Part shown: in pieces, positions 45,770 through 55,253 of the stretch
Position numbering within the stretch: position 1 is the stretch's first letter
How the letters are laid out: the number at the start of each line of letters is the position of its first letter
Assembly (NCBI RefSeq): GCF_042854845.1
Contig: NZ_AP031498.1
Location: 5,332,001 to 5,396,000 of the forward strand
Reading direction: 5' to 3'
Length of the DNA: 64,000 nucleotides
DNA from: Maricurvus nonylphenolicus
GTDB lineage: Bacteria > Pseudomonadota > Gammaproteobacteria > Pseudomonadales > Cellvibrionaceae
Position numbers and translations under genes: made by a program
Notes under the pieces: generated by a model
What the model saw: only the letters and a program-made list of their open reading frames with translations
Databases searched by the model: none
Told to the model about the DNA's origin: nothing

Positions 45770-46573
45770 CTAACCAGCTTTGATCATACCACTGACAAGC
45801 AACTGCGCGCCCACCAGCATTAAAAATACCGCAAAACCGCGCTTTAACAGAGCCGCCGGCAGACGATGGGCCAACTGCGCGCCCACCTTGGCCATAGGTG
45901 CACTGCACACCACCATACCCAGAAAGGCCGGCCAGTAAACATAACCCGTGGTCCATTCTGGCAGAGCCGCCTGGCCCCAGCCCTGCCACATAAAGGTCGC
46001 CGCTCCAACAATGGCGATAGGTAATCCCAGCGCGGCTGATGTGGCCACCGCACGTTGCATGACTACGCCACAGAAACTAAAAAAGGGAACCGACAGGGAG
46101 CCACCACCAATACCAAACAGGGCCGAAGCCCAGCCGATAATACCACCGGCCAATACACGCCCCGGCCTGCCGGGCAAGCTGGCCCTATCAGCCGGCGCTG
46201 GGCGCAACATCAGAATGGCTACAAAGATCGCAAAGCCACCAAAAGCCATCTGCAGGTGCAAGCCCGCCATAGCCGCTGCAGTCTTACCGCCCAACCAGCT
46301 GCCAATCAAAATGCCAGGCACAATGGTCATAGCCAGTGGCCAATCCACCGCACCTTTGCTGTGGTGGGTACGCACTGAAGAAATCGAGGTAACGACAATG
46401 GCCATCAGTGATGTACCCACCGCCATATGGGTCAGCACATCCGTCGGCATACCCAACGCTGAAAAGGTATAGATCATGGCCGGCACCATAATCACGCCAC
46501 CACCCAGGCCAAACAACCCGGCAATCAGGCCCGCCAGGGCGCCTACGGCGGCATAGATCAATAGCAACGTCAT
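45770..46573 (-). CDS. TauE/SafE-family (DUF81) membrane permease
   Basis: A 267-residue hydrophobic protein with two related halves. The first has LIAGLFGLGGGVIMVPAMIYTF and HMAVGTSLMAIV, the second GIIGWASALFGIGGGSLSVPFF and AVATSAALGLPIAIV. Both motifs are typical of TauE/SafE permeases, which move sulfite or organosulfonates. It is more canonical than the family member at 890. It is placed directly before lgt, an association seen in many gammaproteobacteria. Confidence 0.92.
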   Translation of the reverse strand: MTLLLIYAAVGALAGLIAGLFGLGGGVIMVPAMIYTFSALGMPTDVLTHMAVGTSLMAIVVTSISSVRTHHSKGAVDWPLAMTIVPGILIGSWLGGKTAAAMAGLHLQMAFGGFAIFVAILMLRPAPADRASLPGRPGRVLAGGIIGWASALFGIGGGSLSVPFFSFCGVVMQRAVATSAALGLPIAIVGAATFMWQGWGQAALPEWTTGYVYWPAFLGMVVCSAPMAKVGAQLAHRLPAALLKRGFAVFLMLVGAQLLVSGMIKAG

Positions 46574-46770
46574 GAACAGCCCTTTAAAAAGCTCTTGAAA
46601 AAAGAGCCGCCATTATCCCGTTTCAGCGCTAAAAGAACACCCCCGACACAGTTAAAAGCTACCATCTTGCGCCAAGCATTATCACTTTACTGCGCATATC
46701 TAGCGTAGCCATTCTGCCAACTGGTATCGTCAAACCGTCTTTCTCAGGAGCACATTCAAGAGGTATCCCC

Positions 46771-47211
46771 ATGAGACCAGTACTCACAATGTTTGAACAA
46801 ATGGGCAGCGAGCCGTTTTCACAAGCTGTTGGCCAAATGGCCCCCTATTTCGCTTCAATTGATCCCGAGGTCACCGAACTAAAAGAAGGTTACTGCTGTG
46901 CCTTGCTGAAGAATCAGCCCAAAGTTCACAACCACTTGGCCACTGTCCATGCGATTGCCATGTGCAACGCTGCAGAACTGGTTGCTGGCCTTACCACCGA
47001 CGCCTCTATCAGTGAAGATGCCCAATGGATTCCACAGGCAATGAGCGTTAAGTATTTGGCAAAAGCCAAAACCGATCTCACTGTCATCTGTGATGCTAAA
47101 GATGTTGATTTCTCTCAGGCTGGAGAAATTCTTGTCCCAGTGTCAGCTGTTGATACGGACGGCAAGGAATGCTTCTCTGCGCAAATCACCATGAACGTGA
47201 AAAACCCATAA
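46771..47211 (+). CDS. DUF4442 hotdog-fold protein (thioesterase-like)
   Basis: A 146-residue protein with hotdog-fold features: the central helix VHNHLATVHAIAMCNAAELVAG and a following strand AMSVKYLAKAKTDLTVIC. DUF4442/PaaI relatives act on acyl-CoA thioesters. The catalytic acid of PaaI enzymes is replaced by residues around HNHLATVH, so the reaction is unclear. It is a single gene with its own terminator; its neighbour on the other strand is an AraC regulator. Confidence 0.85.
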   Translation: MRPVLTMFEQMGSEPFSQAVGQMAPYFASIDPEVTELKEGYCCALLKNQPKVHNHLATVHAIAMCNAAELVAGLTTDASISEDAQWIPQAMSVKYLAKAKTDLTVICDAKDVDFSQAGEILVPVSAVDTDGKECFSAQITMNVKNP

Positions 47212-47252
47212 CCCCTCTCTGTACAATTCGACTATCCATCGAATCGAACTTG

Positions 47253-47281
47253 TCCCCGCGACTTTCTGCGGGGGATTTTTT
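47253..47281 (+). terminator. Intrinsic terminator after the hotdog gene
   Basis: TCCCCGC and GCGGGGA form a 7-bp stem with a nine-base loop and a T run. It ends at the last codon of the convergent AraC gene and may serve both. Confidence 0.85.
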
Positions 47282-48311
47282 ATGAAGAAGCAACAACCGA
47301 TAATTGGATCGCGGGGTTTTGGGCGTAATCTTTCGGCGTGACGCCAAACCAGATTTTGAATGCACGGTGAAATGCACTCACTTCGGAATAACCCAACGCC
47401 TTAGAAATCTCGACCACCGAAAGCTCACCCCTGACAATCAACAATAAGGCACGCTCTTTTACCACTTCTTCTTTCAGCTGTCTGAAACTGGATTTTTCAT
47501 CGGCCAAAATACGCTGCAGTCTGCGCTTGCTGAGCTTGAGCTGGTCAGCCACCTTGTCGGTATTAGCTCGCTGATATCCCTGCTCAACAATAATCGCTTT
47601 GATAGATTCCAAAACATCGACACCTGATTTTTGCTGTAACAGCAACTCATCGGCATAAGCCTTGTTAATTTGATAAAGATGAGCATCGGAGCCAGGGATA
47701 TCATCATCCAGATTTCGCACTGAAAACCAGATGCTATAAGGCGGGACATCGACACACTCAACGCCATAACGCATAATCGATGCTAAAAGCTCTACATCAA
47801 TTCCCTTTGGCAACGTGAGCTTTTCAATTGCATTTTTCTCCACTCCCATATAACGACTCATAGCAGACAGCTGAACCATCAGAGACACGATATGCTGAGG
47901 ACTTTCTTTAATTGGGCTTCGAATGGGGATTAATTTAAGGACGACATAATTTGGATCAGCGTCATCCAGCTCAAATTTAACCGCCGTACTGATTAAACTG
48001 GTATAACGGGCAATATCTTCCAGCGACTTACGGCCGGTAGGGCTATGCATCAATATAGGGGTCAACACCCCCATACCTTTTAGGTTTAAATTTTTACCGA
48101 CGTTGTAACCTAGAAGAGGATCACCGGACAAGACTTCTGCCTTGTGCCAAATTTGCCGCAGCAGCGTGACATTTATCCGCTGCCCCTGGCGAATAGACTG
48201 AATATCTAACTCGGGTAACTCACTGGCTAGACGCTCCAAGCTCACACCAAGCTGAGACAGCTGGTTGAGCAAACCATTACTCCACGTATTGGCTGTTAAA
48301 TAGGGCTTCAT
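47280..48311 (-). CDS. AraC-family regulator, arabinose-binding-type sensor domain
   Basis: About 343 residues. The N-terminal 210 residues match the 'Arabinose_bd' sensor region; the C-terminal DNA-binding part has ADQLKLSKRRLQRILADE and VVEISKALGYSEVSAFHRAFKIWFGVTPKDYA. It is the third regulator of this design in the window. The frame extends to 48380, but the ATG at 48311 (MKPYLTANTW) begins the conserved part. It lies 114 bp downstream of the thioesterase gene in the same direction and may be in the molybdoenzyme operon. Confidence 0.9.
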   Translation of the reverse strand: MKPYLTANTWSNGLLNQLSQLGVSLERLASELPELDIQSIRQGQRINVTLLRQIWHKAEVLSGDPLLGYNVGKNLNLKGMGVLTPILMHSPTGRKSLEDIARYTSLISTAVKFELDDADPNYVVLKLIPIRSPIKESPQHIVSLMVQLSAMSRYMGVEKNAIEKLTLPKGIDVELLASIMRYGVECVDVPPYSIWFSVRNLDDDIPGSDAHLYQINKAYADELLLQQKSGVDVLESIKAIIVEQGYQRANTDKVADQLKLSKRRLQRILADEKSSFRQLKEEVVKERALLLIVRGELSVVEISKALGYSEVSAFHRAFKIWFGVTPKDYAQNPAIQLSVVASS

Positions 48312-48425
48312 GTAGTTTTCCTGACAATGCAATCCGTCAATGGCATTACGGCGAAGTCTGTTACGATTATCCAGACACACTTAAGCATAGATTAAAACCG
48401 AAACACAAAACCCACAATTTAAAAA

Positions 48426-49232
48426 TTAGTATTTGTAATACACCATCTGACTGGTTGTCGCCAACAGATGGCCATCTTGGCTCCAGAGCTCTCCTGTTTG
48501 ATCGAAATAGCCCTGACTGTATTTACCCGCTCGAGCATGGGCTAACAGCCAGGCACTTGGCAGGGATTCCAAATCAGCCTTGGATGCATGGAAATGAATA
48601 GTCAAACTCACCGTACCTATTGGCGCAAATGTCCGCTCGCGAATAAACAATCGAGGAAAGAATGAGTCACACATTGCGGTCAGCGACAGAAAGTCCAATT
48701 TGCGATACGGTTTATCCGCAATCCATGCAAGAGATTCTGATGTCGGCCCACCGTCGTCAACAGGCTCTTCAAACAGGTTACCCTTCACAAATCGCATATC
48801 ATAGCGTTTTGCCCATTCCATAAGTTGCTCTTCCGGTATACTGGACAACTGCTCTAGGGGTGGGGCCTGTGGACACGGGATTTCAGTGCTGTTCCAGGTT
48901 TCCCTGCGATTAGCAAGCACAAGTGTTGCAGAAAGAATTGCCTCACCTTCAGCAGACGCGTCGATACACCAATGCGCGTTGCTGCGGTTTTGTTTTATCA
49001 GGCGCGGCTTGATGATAATGTCAGACGCTGTTATTGCACCTATATAATTTACCGTCAACGCAACAGGATCACCTACAGCTTCACTATGGGTCATCACGGC
49101 CTTCAGTAACGTTGCCGCCGTCACGCCACCAAAAGGCCCAACCATATTGTTATAAGCAGGACTTAACTGATTTGTTCGTGATTCCTGAGGACCAGCTAAA
49201 ACAATGGCCTGGTCAAAATCATGGATTTTCAT
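48426..49232 (-). CDS. Acyl-CoA thioesterase-family protein (double hotdog)
   Basis: About 268 residues of TesB/4HBT_3 type. The opening half has NNMVGPFGGVTAATLLKAVM, where the GG helix is typical of double-hotdog thioesterases, and PVALTVNYIGAI. The second half has LSLTAMCDSFFPRLFI and TVSLTIHFHASKADLES. It would hydrolyse an acyl-CoA in the cytoplasm. The frame is open to 49271, but ATG 49232 starts the family. It follows the molybdoenzyme gene by 45 bp in the same direction, so the two products may act in one pathway. Confidence 0.85.
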   Translation of the reverse strand: MKIHDFDQAIVLAGPQESRTNQLSPAYNNMVGPFGGVTAATLLKAVMTHSEAVGDPVALTVNYIGAITASDIIIKPRLIKQNRSNAHWCIDASAEGEAILSATLVLANRRETWNSTEIPCPQAPPLEQLSSIPEEQLMEWAKRYDMRFVKGNLFEEPVDDGGPTSESLAWIADKPYRKLDFLSLTAMCDSFFPRLFIRERTFAPIGTVSLTIHFHASKADLESLPSAWLLAHARAGKYSQGYFDQTGELWSQDGHLLATTSQMVYYKY

Positions 49233-49277
49233 ATTGAGTACACCTTGTAAAATCTCAATGAGTAATGACAATCGGCC

Positions 49278-51569
49278 TTAAGCTATAGCCGTAATGTTTG
49301 CCGGCACAAACTTATGCAATGGCGTACCCACAAATCTGTCACGGTGCTTATGGCCCGTCAGCTTGTTGGCGAATACACCTGGCCGTACAGTTTCGCCATC
49401 ATCTGTTTTAAAGGTAAGACCCTGACCATTGGGGATCGACAAGGTACCTGGCTTCATACGGTCATCAAACGCCAGATCCACTGCTTCTTGACCGTGCTCC
49501 GTTTTCAACATCACTTTAATGCCTTCTTCCAATCCCAGCTTTTCCGCATCACCCGGGTGTATTGTTAAGGCGAAAGGAATCTTGCCTTTAATCCAATTAG
49601 GATCTCGAATAATGGTATTCGCCGTATAGGCTCGACGCGCGCCGGCCACCAAGGCAAATGGATACTCTTCGCTTGTATCAACCAATGGCTGCAGATGTTG
49701 TAATGTTTGCAGCTCTTCGAGCATTTCTTTCATATTCAACTGCAATTTATTGTCTGGATATGGAATACGAGAAAAGCTTTCCTCTGCCTCTGTGCGGGTA
49801 ATGATGGCCCCCGACGGAGAGTCCATCAGAGCGTTATATAATTCTGTGCCCATATCATCAGAGGTGTACCCTGCAGCCGCAACTTCTTTCGGATTTCTCA
49901 TCGTCAGCGCTTGGGTTAAACCCCAGACCACAGCCGAGACGTCTTGACCTTCTGGCAACTCTGGCCCCAATGTTCGGTACAACACATAAGCGACCATGTC
50001 CTTCACTTTAGGGTTCAGTAATGCCTGCTCAAAAAATGCATTGCGGTATACATCGATGCCTTGTGGAGCAGCCTCTTTCAGTGGAGCCAACTCATCAGCG
50101 TCAAAGATATCCATAGCCTCAATCAGCCTGGCGACAATTTCTGCCTCAGGCAGTGTGCCAGGCGCAGGATCAAATAAAGGCTTTCGTACATGGAAGAAAT
50201 TATCTGGCACACGCATTGGGAAAAACGTGGCTTCATAGCGCTCATACTGTGTGCATGCAGGCAAGACATAATCACTTTGGTAGGCTGTTTCTGTCATGGC
50301 CACATCAATCACCACACTCAGCTCCAGGGCGCGAATGGCTTCTGCCATTAAGTCAGCTTCTGGTAGTGAATGTACGGGGTTGGAACTCATGATAATCGCT
50401 GCCCGAAAACGATCCTCGTGGTCAGTCAAGATTTCTTCCGGGAAAGCAGTACAAGGGTAGAGGCCAGTAACAATAGGACTACGCGTAACCGGAGAGTACT
50501 CCATGTTGATTTCTTCACCCTGCTCATTGGTAGGGCGATACTCGAATGGCAGCAACTCCACCATCGGCGTGTTGGCCAACATGGTACCCGGCTTACCGTA
50601 GTTACCATTAAGGAACATGGTCATAAAATTCAGATAGCTCACCAAGGTAGAATGCGGAGCCATCTGGATACCAATATCTTCTTCCAATACAACAGATTCT
50701 GCTGCACTAATCACATTGGCAGTTTCTTTAATTAACTCGAGATCCACACCACAGAATTCCGCATAATCAGCAACGGGAACTTCCTTTAGCAATTTGATGA
50801 GATCTTCGTAACCATGGGTATGGCTTTCCAACCAATCCATAGGCAGTTCTTGCTCTTGAACAATGTGACCAAGGATTGCACTTAAACACCAGGCGTCGCG
50901 ACCAGGCTTCACCGCCAGATGAATATCGGAGAAATCAGCTGTTTCAGTGCGACGCGGATCCATAACAATTAGCTTGCGTGCAGGGTCCTTACTGATCTCA
51001 CGCAAAAAGGTTCTGCCACGGTCAATGCCGTTACTCATAAACGGGTTTTTGCCGACAAACATCACCACGTCCGCCCGCTCAATATCGTAGAAGGCACTGG
51101 TGCCAATAACGCGTCCAAGCACCCAGGCAATACCGGTTTTTTCCTGCGCCAACGGGCCAGATCTGTATTTGATTCCGAGCCCGTTTATCAATGAACGACC
51201 ATAGGCACCACAAAGATGGTTACCCTGTCCACCACCACCATAAAAAGTAATGCGCTCGCCACCATGGGTAGCTTTTATATGGCTCAACTTTTCTGCAATC
51301 TCAGTAATTGCCGTATCCCAGCTGATCTCTTCATAGCTTCCATCTGCTCGACGACGCATAGGTGATGTCAATCGATTGGGATTATTCTGGTAGTAATTAA
51401 TACGTGTGGCCTTGTTACAGATATAACCTTCTGAAGCGGGATGCGCTTTGTCACCCATGACCTTGACGATGTCGCGTCCGTTTTCGCCACCTAACTGAAC
51501 GTTAATACCGCAATTAACAAAACAAAGGTTACATGCCGTACTGTGAAATTGCTGATCGGATTTGGCCAT
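49278..51569 (-). CDS. Molybdopterin-dependent oxidoreductase (formate dehydrogenase-like)
   Basis: A 763-residue enzyme. The N-terminus carries a 4Fe-4S site with the spacing C-x2-C-x3-C (CNLCFVNC) and a fourth Cys in GYICNKATR. The molybdopterin domains follow, with VMFVGKNPFMSNGIDRG and KLIVMDPRRTETADFSD, and a C-terminal guanylate-dinucleotide-binding domain (about residues 630-763, LTIHPGDAEKLGLEEG). There is no Tat signal, so it works in the cytoplasm. No selenocysteine codon is evident. No electron-transfer subunit or cofactor-synthesis gene is adjacent. Substrate unknown; pairing with a thioesterase suggests an acyl or aldehyde substrate. Confidence 0.9.
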   Translation of the reverse strand: MAKSDQQFHSTACNLCFVNCGINVQLGGENGRDIVKVMGDKAHPASEGYICNKATRINYYQNNPNRLTSPMRRRADGSYEEISWDTAITEIAEKLSHIKATHGGERITFYGGGGQGNHLCGAYGRSLINGLGIKYRSGPLAQEKTGIAWVLGRVIGTSAFYDIERADVVMFVGKNPFMSNGIDRGRTFLREISKDPARKLIVMDPRRTETADFSDIHLAVKPGRDAWCLSAILGHIVQEQELPMDWLESHTHGYEDLIKLLKEVPVADYAEFCGVDLELIKETANVISAAESVVLEEDIGIQMAPHSTLVSYLNFMTMFLNGNYGKPGTMLANTPMVELLPFEYRPTNEQGEEINMEYSPVTRSPIVTGLYPCTAFPEEILTDHEDRFRAAIIMSSNPVHSLPEADLMAEAIRALELSVVIDVAMTETAYQSDYVLPACTQYERYEATFFPMRVPDNFFHVRKPLFDPAPGTLPEAEIVARLIEAMDIFDADELAPLKEAAPQGIDVYRNAFFEQALLNPKVKDMVAYVLYRTLGPELPEGQDVSAVVWGLTQALTMRNPKEVAAAGYTSDDMGTELYNALMDSPSGAIITRTEAEESFSRIPYPDNKLQLNMKEMLEELQTLQHLQPLVDTSEEYPFALVAGARRAYTANTIIRDPNWIKGKIPFALTIHPGDAEKLGLEEGIKVMLKTEHGQEAVDLAFDDRMKPGTLSIPNGQGLTFKTDDGETVRPGVFANKLTGHKHRDRFVGTPLHKFVPANITAIA

Positions 51570-51771
51570 GTTTAACTCTCTAAAATTGATATATCTGTAA
51601 GGTGCTATCTACATACTGCTGCCCTACAAAGTAATACGATCTCAAAAGTGAAACACTGATACTTGATGCCAAAGGGCATCATATTGTGACAGTCACCCTA
51701 GGCAGCCCCTGCCCTGGCATCTTTGCGCAAAAGCTCGTAAAGTTCTCACACCCTCTGTTGTAGATGTTGCT

Positions 51772-52566
51772 ATGTGCCTGATTCTGTTTGCCTACCGCGT
51801 ACACCCTCAATATCCATTAGTGGTTGCCGCCAATCGCGATGAGTTTTTTGACCGCCCAACCCAGGCCGCCCACTTCTGGGAAGATGCGCCACAGGTACTG
51901 GCAGGTAAGGATCTACAGGCACAGGGCACCTGGATGGGCATTACCCGCCAGGGCCGCTTTGCGGCGGTGACTAACTACCGCCAGGGCGGCACGCCACAGG
52001 ACAGACCGGGCTCTCGAGGTGATTTAACCCGCCACTTTTTAACCGGCGAGGAAAGCAGCGAAACATACCTCAGCCGCGTCGCCGACCAGGCTGATCACTA
52101 CAACGGCTTTAACCTACTGACAGGTGATATCCACAAGCTGGGTTATCTCTCCCATCAGGGCCACAAAATCGATGATCTGGCCCCCGGTGTCTATGGCTTA
52201 AGCAATGCGCTGCTCGATACTCCCTGGCCCAAGGTGCAGAGTGGCAAATCCCAACTGGCGAGCCTGCTGGCAACGGATGTCACACCTGCACGTCTTTTTG
52301 AAGTACTGGGGGATGCGAGCCAGGCCCCCGATGAACAGCTGCCGGAAACCGGCGTGGGCATTGAATTCGAGCGCATGCTGTCATCACGCTACATCCACAG
52401 CCCTGACAGCAATTTCAACTATGGCACCCGCACCTCCACCGTGTTGCTTGTTGATCACGAGCAGCAGGTGACCTTTTCTGAGCGCAGCTTTAATGGTGAA
52501 CGCGAGGAAATCGACCATCAGGTCTTTCAGTTTGCCTTGGAAGGCAGCCCGGTAATGCATAGTTAA
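51772..52566 (+). CDS. NRDE-family (TANGO2-like) protein
   Basis: A 264-residue protein beginning MCLILFAYRVHPQYPLVVAANRDEFF, with the family-naming NRDE motif at about residue 21 and an N-terminal Cys that could be a nucleophile after removal of Met (Ntn-hydrolase-like). GTWMGITRQGRFAAVTNYR and YGLSNALLDTPWPK are further family motifs. Eukaryotic TANGO2 is linked to heme and lipid handling; the bacterial role is not known. The next gene starts 147 bp on, so it is probably monocistronic. Confidence 0.92.
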   Translation: MCLILFAYRVHPQYPLVVAANRDEFFDRPTQAAHFWEDAPQVLAGKDLQAQGTWMGITRQGRFAAVTNYRQGGTPQDRPGSRGDLTRHFLTGEESSETYLSRVADQADHYNGFNLLTGDIHKLGYLSHQGHKIDDLAPGVYGLSNALLDTPWPKVQSGKSQLASLLATDVTPARLFEVLGDASQAPDEQLPETGVGIEFERMLSSRYIHSPDSNFNYGTRTSTVLLVDHEQQVTFSERSFNGEREEIDHQVFQFALEGSPVMHS

Positions 52567-52713
52567 AACTTATCGATATAGAAAACACCATATCTCTATA
52601 AATTTTCTATAAGCCGCGTAGAAAGCGTGCGCAATTACACAGAACAATGAATTTGTTGCCATACTGAAAAAACTTGGCCCTTTTATTGTTAGTTTGTGAG
52701 TTGCCTTTTCAGT

Positions 52714-54507
52714 ATGCGCAGTAGCCTTCACCCTCGCTTTCAGCCCCAAGCCCCCAAGCGTAAACGCCATACCCTGTTGGTGTGTTTGCTGGCTGTCTGC
52801 TGCTCTGGAGCCTTTTACTACGTTTACCAGGCCAACACACTGCTCACCCCGATACTGCCTCCCTTGGCCGCCCAGAACCATTTACAGCGCTGGCTGCAAA
52901 GTGACTTTGGCGACCTGGAAAGGCGCGAACCGCTCTACCACCCGCAAACCGTCGCCAAAATTTACCACCGCACCGGTTATAAGATGCTGTGGCTAAAGAA
53001 CTATGAGCTGGCCGAAAGCGGCAAACTGTTAATGCAGCATTTGCAGGAAACCAGCGCCGACCAACGCCTGGATTACCAATACCACCTGACTTATATGCAG
53101 CACCGACTCTACAACCTGCCGTCGCTACCAAGAGACGCCACTGCACTGGACATCCTGTTGACTGATGCCTTTGTTTCCTACGCCGATGACGTATTTAGCG
53201 AAAAGCTGTTTGCCGATAACATCCCACCCCTGCGAAACGGTCTGCGCCCGGTGGCCTATAGCCCCGACGGTTTTGAGGCGCACGAATTCCAGGTCGACCA
53301 CAACAATATCGTCAACCTGTTGGAAGATAACGCCTCGCCCTGGAAACTGACCCAGGTGCTCAACAATATGAGCCCCGAGCACGACGAGTATCTGCGCCTG
53401 CGCCAGGCACTGGTGTTCTACCAGCAACTAAGCCAGAACATGGAGTGGCGACCGCTGGCCAAAGGCCCCCGCCTGAAACAGGGGCAACGCCACCCGCAGG
53501 TTGCCCAACTACGCACTCTACTCAGCTTATATGGGGACTACCCGGTACCTAAGGACTCACTTATTGACTGGTTCGATCGCAAACCTGAACCACCGGAAGA
53601 CCCGCAATTACTTGATGCCGACCTGGCTGCCAGTCTTATTCACTTCCAACAACGCCACGGCAGCAAAACTACCGGCACCCTGGATAAAGCCACCCGCAAG
53701 CACCTGAATGTCAGCCCCAGCTTCCGGGTCAAACAGATCGCCCTCAATATGAAACGCTGGCGCCAACTACCGCGAGATTTGGGTGAGCGCTACATCTGGG
53801 TCAATCTGATGGATTACCACCTGCAGCTCATTAACGACGATGATGTAGAACTGGAAATGAAAGTGATCGTCGGTAAATCCTATCGCCAGACCCCGCCGCT
53901 GCAGGAGGCCATGAACACCCTGGTACTCAACCCAGTGTGGAATGTGCCTCGCAAGATTACCCTCTACGATATTCTGCCCAAGGCCCGTAAAGACCCCAAC
54001 TACCTGACCGAACGCAAAATTCACGTCCTGGAAAGCTGGGCCAACCCGGTGCGCATTCCCATTGAGGAGATCGACTGGGCCAACGCCACGCCACGTAACT
54101 TCCCCTATCGCCTGCAGCAGGAAGCCGGTGATATGAACGCCCTGGGTAGCGTCAAGTTTGTCCTACCCAACGACAAATCCATTTACCTGCACGACACCAG
54201 CCAGCCAGAACTATTTGATCGTCACAAGCGTGCGCTCAGCTCCGGCTGTATTCGGTTGGAAAAACCCATGGACCTGGCCCGCGCACTGCTGAAAAACAAG
54301 CGTGGTTGGAGCGACAAACGTATCGAAGAGGAGCTGGCCCAGGGCGAAACTCGCTACGTGAAATTGCCACAAACCGTGCCCACCTATTTGACCTACTGGA
54401 CCAGCTGGGTCGACGACAAAGGCATTATTCAATTCCGCGACGACGTCTATAAGCGCGACCATATCCCCCAGCAAGCTGGCAGCGAACTTGAGAAGCTGAT
54501 TCTCTAA
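52714..54507 (+). CDS. L,D-transpeptidase (YcbB/LdtD-like)
   Basis: About 597 residues. A signal anchor lies at about residues 18-40 (HTLLVCLLAVCCSGAFYYVY). A scaffold region and a peptidoglycan-binding domain follow (LKQGQRHPQVAQLRTLLSLYGD, about residues 255-325). The YkuD catalytic domain comes next, with the His and Cys in IYLHDTSQPELF and LSSGCIRLEKP. It makes 3-3 cross-links in peptidoglycan or attaches proteins to it. ATG 52714 is chosen over an in-frame GTG six codons upstream. A YcbK-like gene follows, as in E. coli. Confidence 0.94.
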   Translation: MRSSLHPRFQPQAPKRKRHTLLVCLLAVCCSGAFYYVYQANTLLTPILPPLAAQNHLQRWLQSDFGDLERREPLYHPQTVAKIYHRTGYKMLWLKNYELAESGKLLMQHLQETSADQRLDYQYHLTYMQHRLYNLPSLPRDATALDILLTDAFVSYADDVFSEKLFADNIPPLRNGLRPVAYSPDGFEAHEFQVDHNNIVNLLEDNASPWKLTQVLNNMSPEHDEYLRLRQALVFYQQLSQNMEWRPLAKGPRLKQGQRHPQVAQLRTLLSLYGDYPVPKDSLIDWFDRKPEPPEDPQLLDADLAASLIHFQQRHGSKTTGTLDKATRKHLNVSPSFRVKQIALNMKRWRQLPRDLGERYIWVNLMDYHLQLINDDDVELEMKVIVGKSYRQTPPLQEAMNTLVLNPVWNVPRKITLYDILPKARKDPNYLTERKIHVLESWANPVRIPIEEIDWANATPRNFPYRLQQEAGDMNALGSVKFVLPNDKSIYLHDTSQPELFDRHKRALSSGCIRLEKPMDLARALLKNKRGWSDKRIEEELAQGETRYVKLPQTVPTYLTYWTSWVDDKGIIQFRDDVYKRDHIPQQAGSELEKLIL

Positions 54508-54660
54508 TCCATTTCATAGCAATAGCTGGATAATTTCTGTACATGCGGGAGCCTTCTCTGCATAATGCAGCCAAACAAAACGAGCGCGATAAAGCGACTC
54601 AATAACAACAAGAGCCTTATAAGGCTTGGGCTATAGCGTTTGTAGGGATTTACTTCGGGC

Positions 54661-55206
54661 ATGCAACACTCACGTCGCCAGTTTCTAACAATAGGTGCCG
54701 GCCTCATTTCCGCGGCTGCATCATCTCAGGCATTCTCTGCACCACTCAAAGGTGTCCAGCCGGAGCGCACGCTACAACTGCGCAACCTGCATACCGACGA
54801 AGTTATTCGGGCGACCTATTGGGAAAAAGGCCAGTACCAACTCGACAGCCTGGATGAAATCAACCGGGTACTGCGCGATCACCGCGCCAACGCCGTGACC
54901 CATATCGACCCCATCCTGCTCGACCAGCTACACAGCCTGCAAAACAGCCTGGGTCACCGGGGTGAGCTGCATATTATCTCTGCCTATCGCTCGCCCGAGA
55001 CCAACGCCAAGTTGCTGCAACAGGGCCACAAGGTTGCCAAGCGCAGTTTCCATATGCAGGGCCGTGCCATCGACATTCGCGTACCCGGCGTACACCTGCG
55101 CACCACCCAAAAAGCAGCACTGGCCATGAAAGCTGGCGGTGTAGGCTATTATCCAAGAAGCGGATTTATTCATCTGGACACCGGACGCGTCCGTCGCTGG
55201 GGTTAA
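54661..55206 (+). CDS. DUF882 (YcbK-like) Tat-exported murein-peptidase-related protein
   Basis: A 181-residue protein with a twin-arginine signal peptide (SRRQFLTIGAGLISAAASS, cut near AFSA). The remaining 150 residues are a DUF882/peptidase-M15-like domain with zinc-site motifs SFHMQGRAIDIR and GFIHLDTGRVRRW. Relatives trim peptidoglycan cross-links (MepK type) in the periplasm. It follows the L,D-transpeptidase by 153 bp, and the E. coli pair has the same order, so an opposing or balancing action on 3-3 cross-links is likely. Confidence 0.92.
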   Translation: MQHSRRQFLTIGAGLISAAASSQAFSAPLKGVQPERTLQLRNLHTDEVIRATYWEKGQYQLDSLDEINRVLRDHRANAVTHIDPILLDQLHSLQNSLGHRGELHIISAYRSPETNAKLLQQGHKVAKRSFHMQGRAIDIRVPGVHLRTTQKAALAMKAGGVGYYPRSGFIHLDTGRVRRWG

Positions 55207-55253
55207 GGTTTGCAACCCCGGCGCAAGATTACTTTCACCAAGACGCGCCATAC

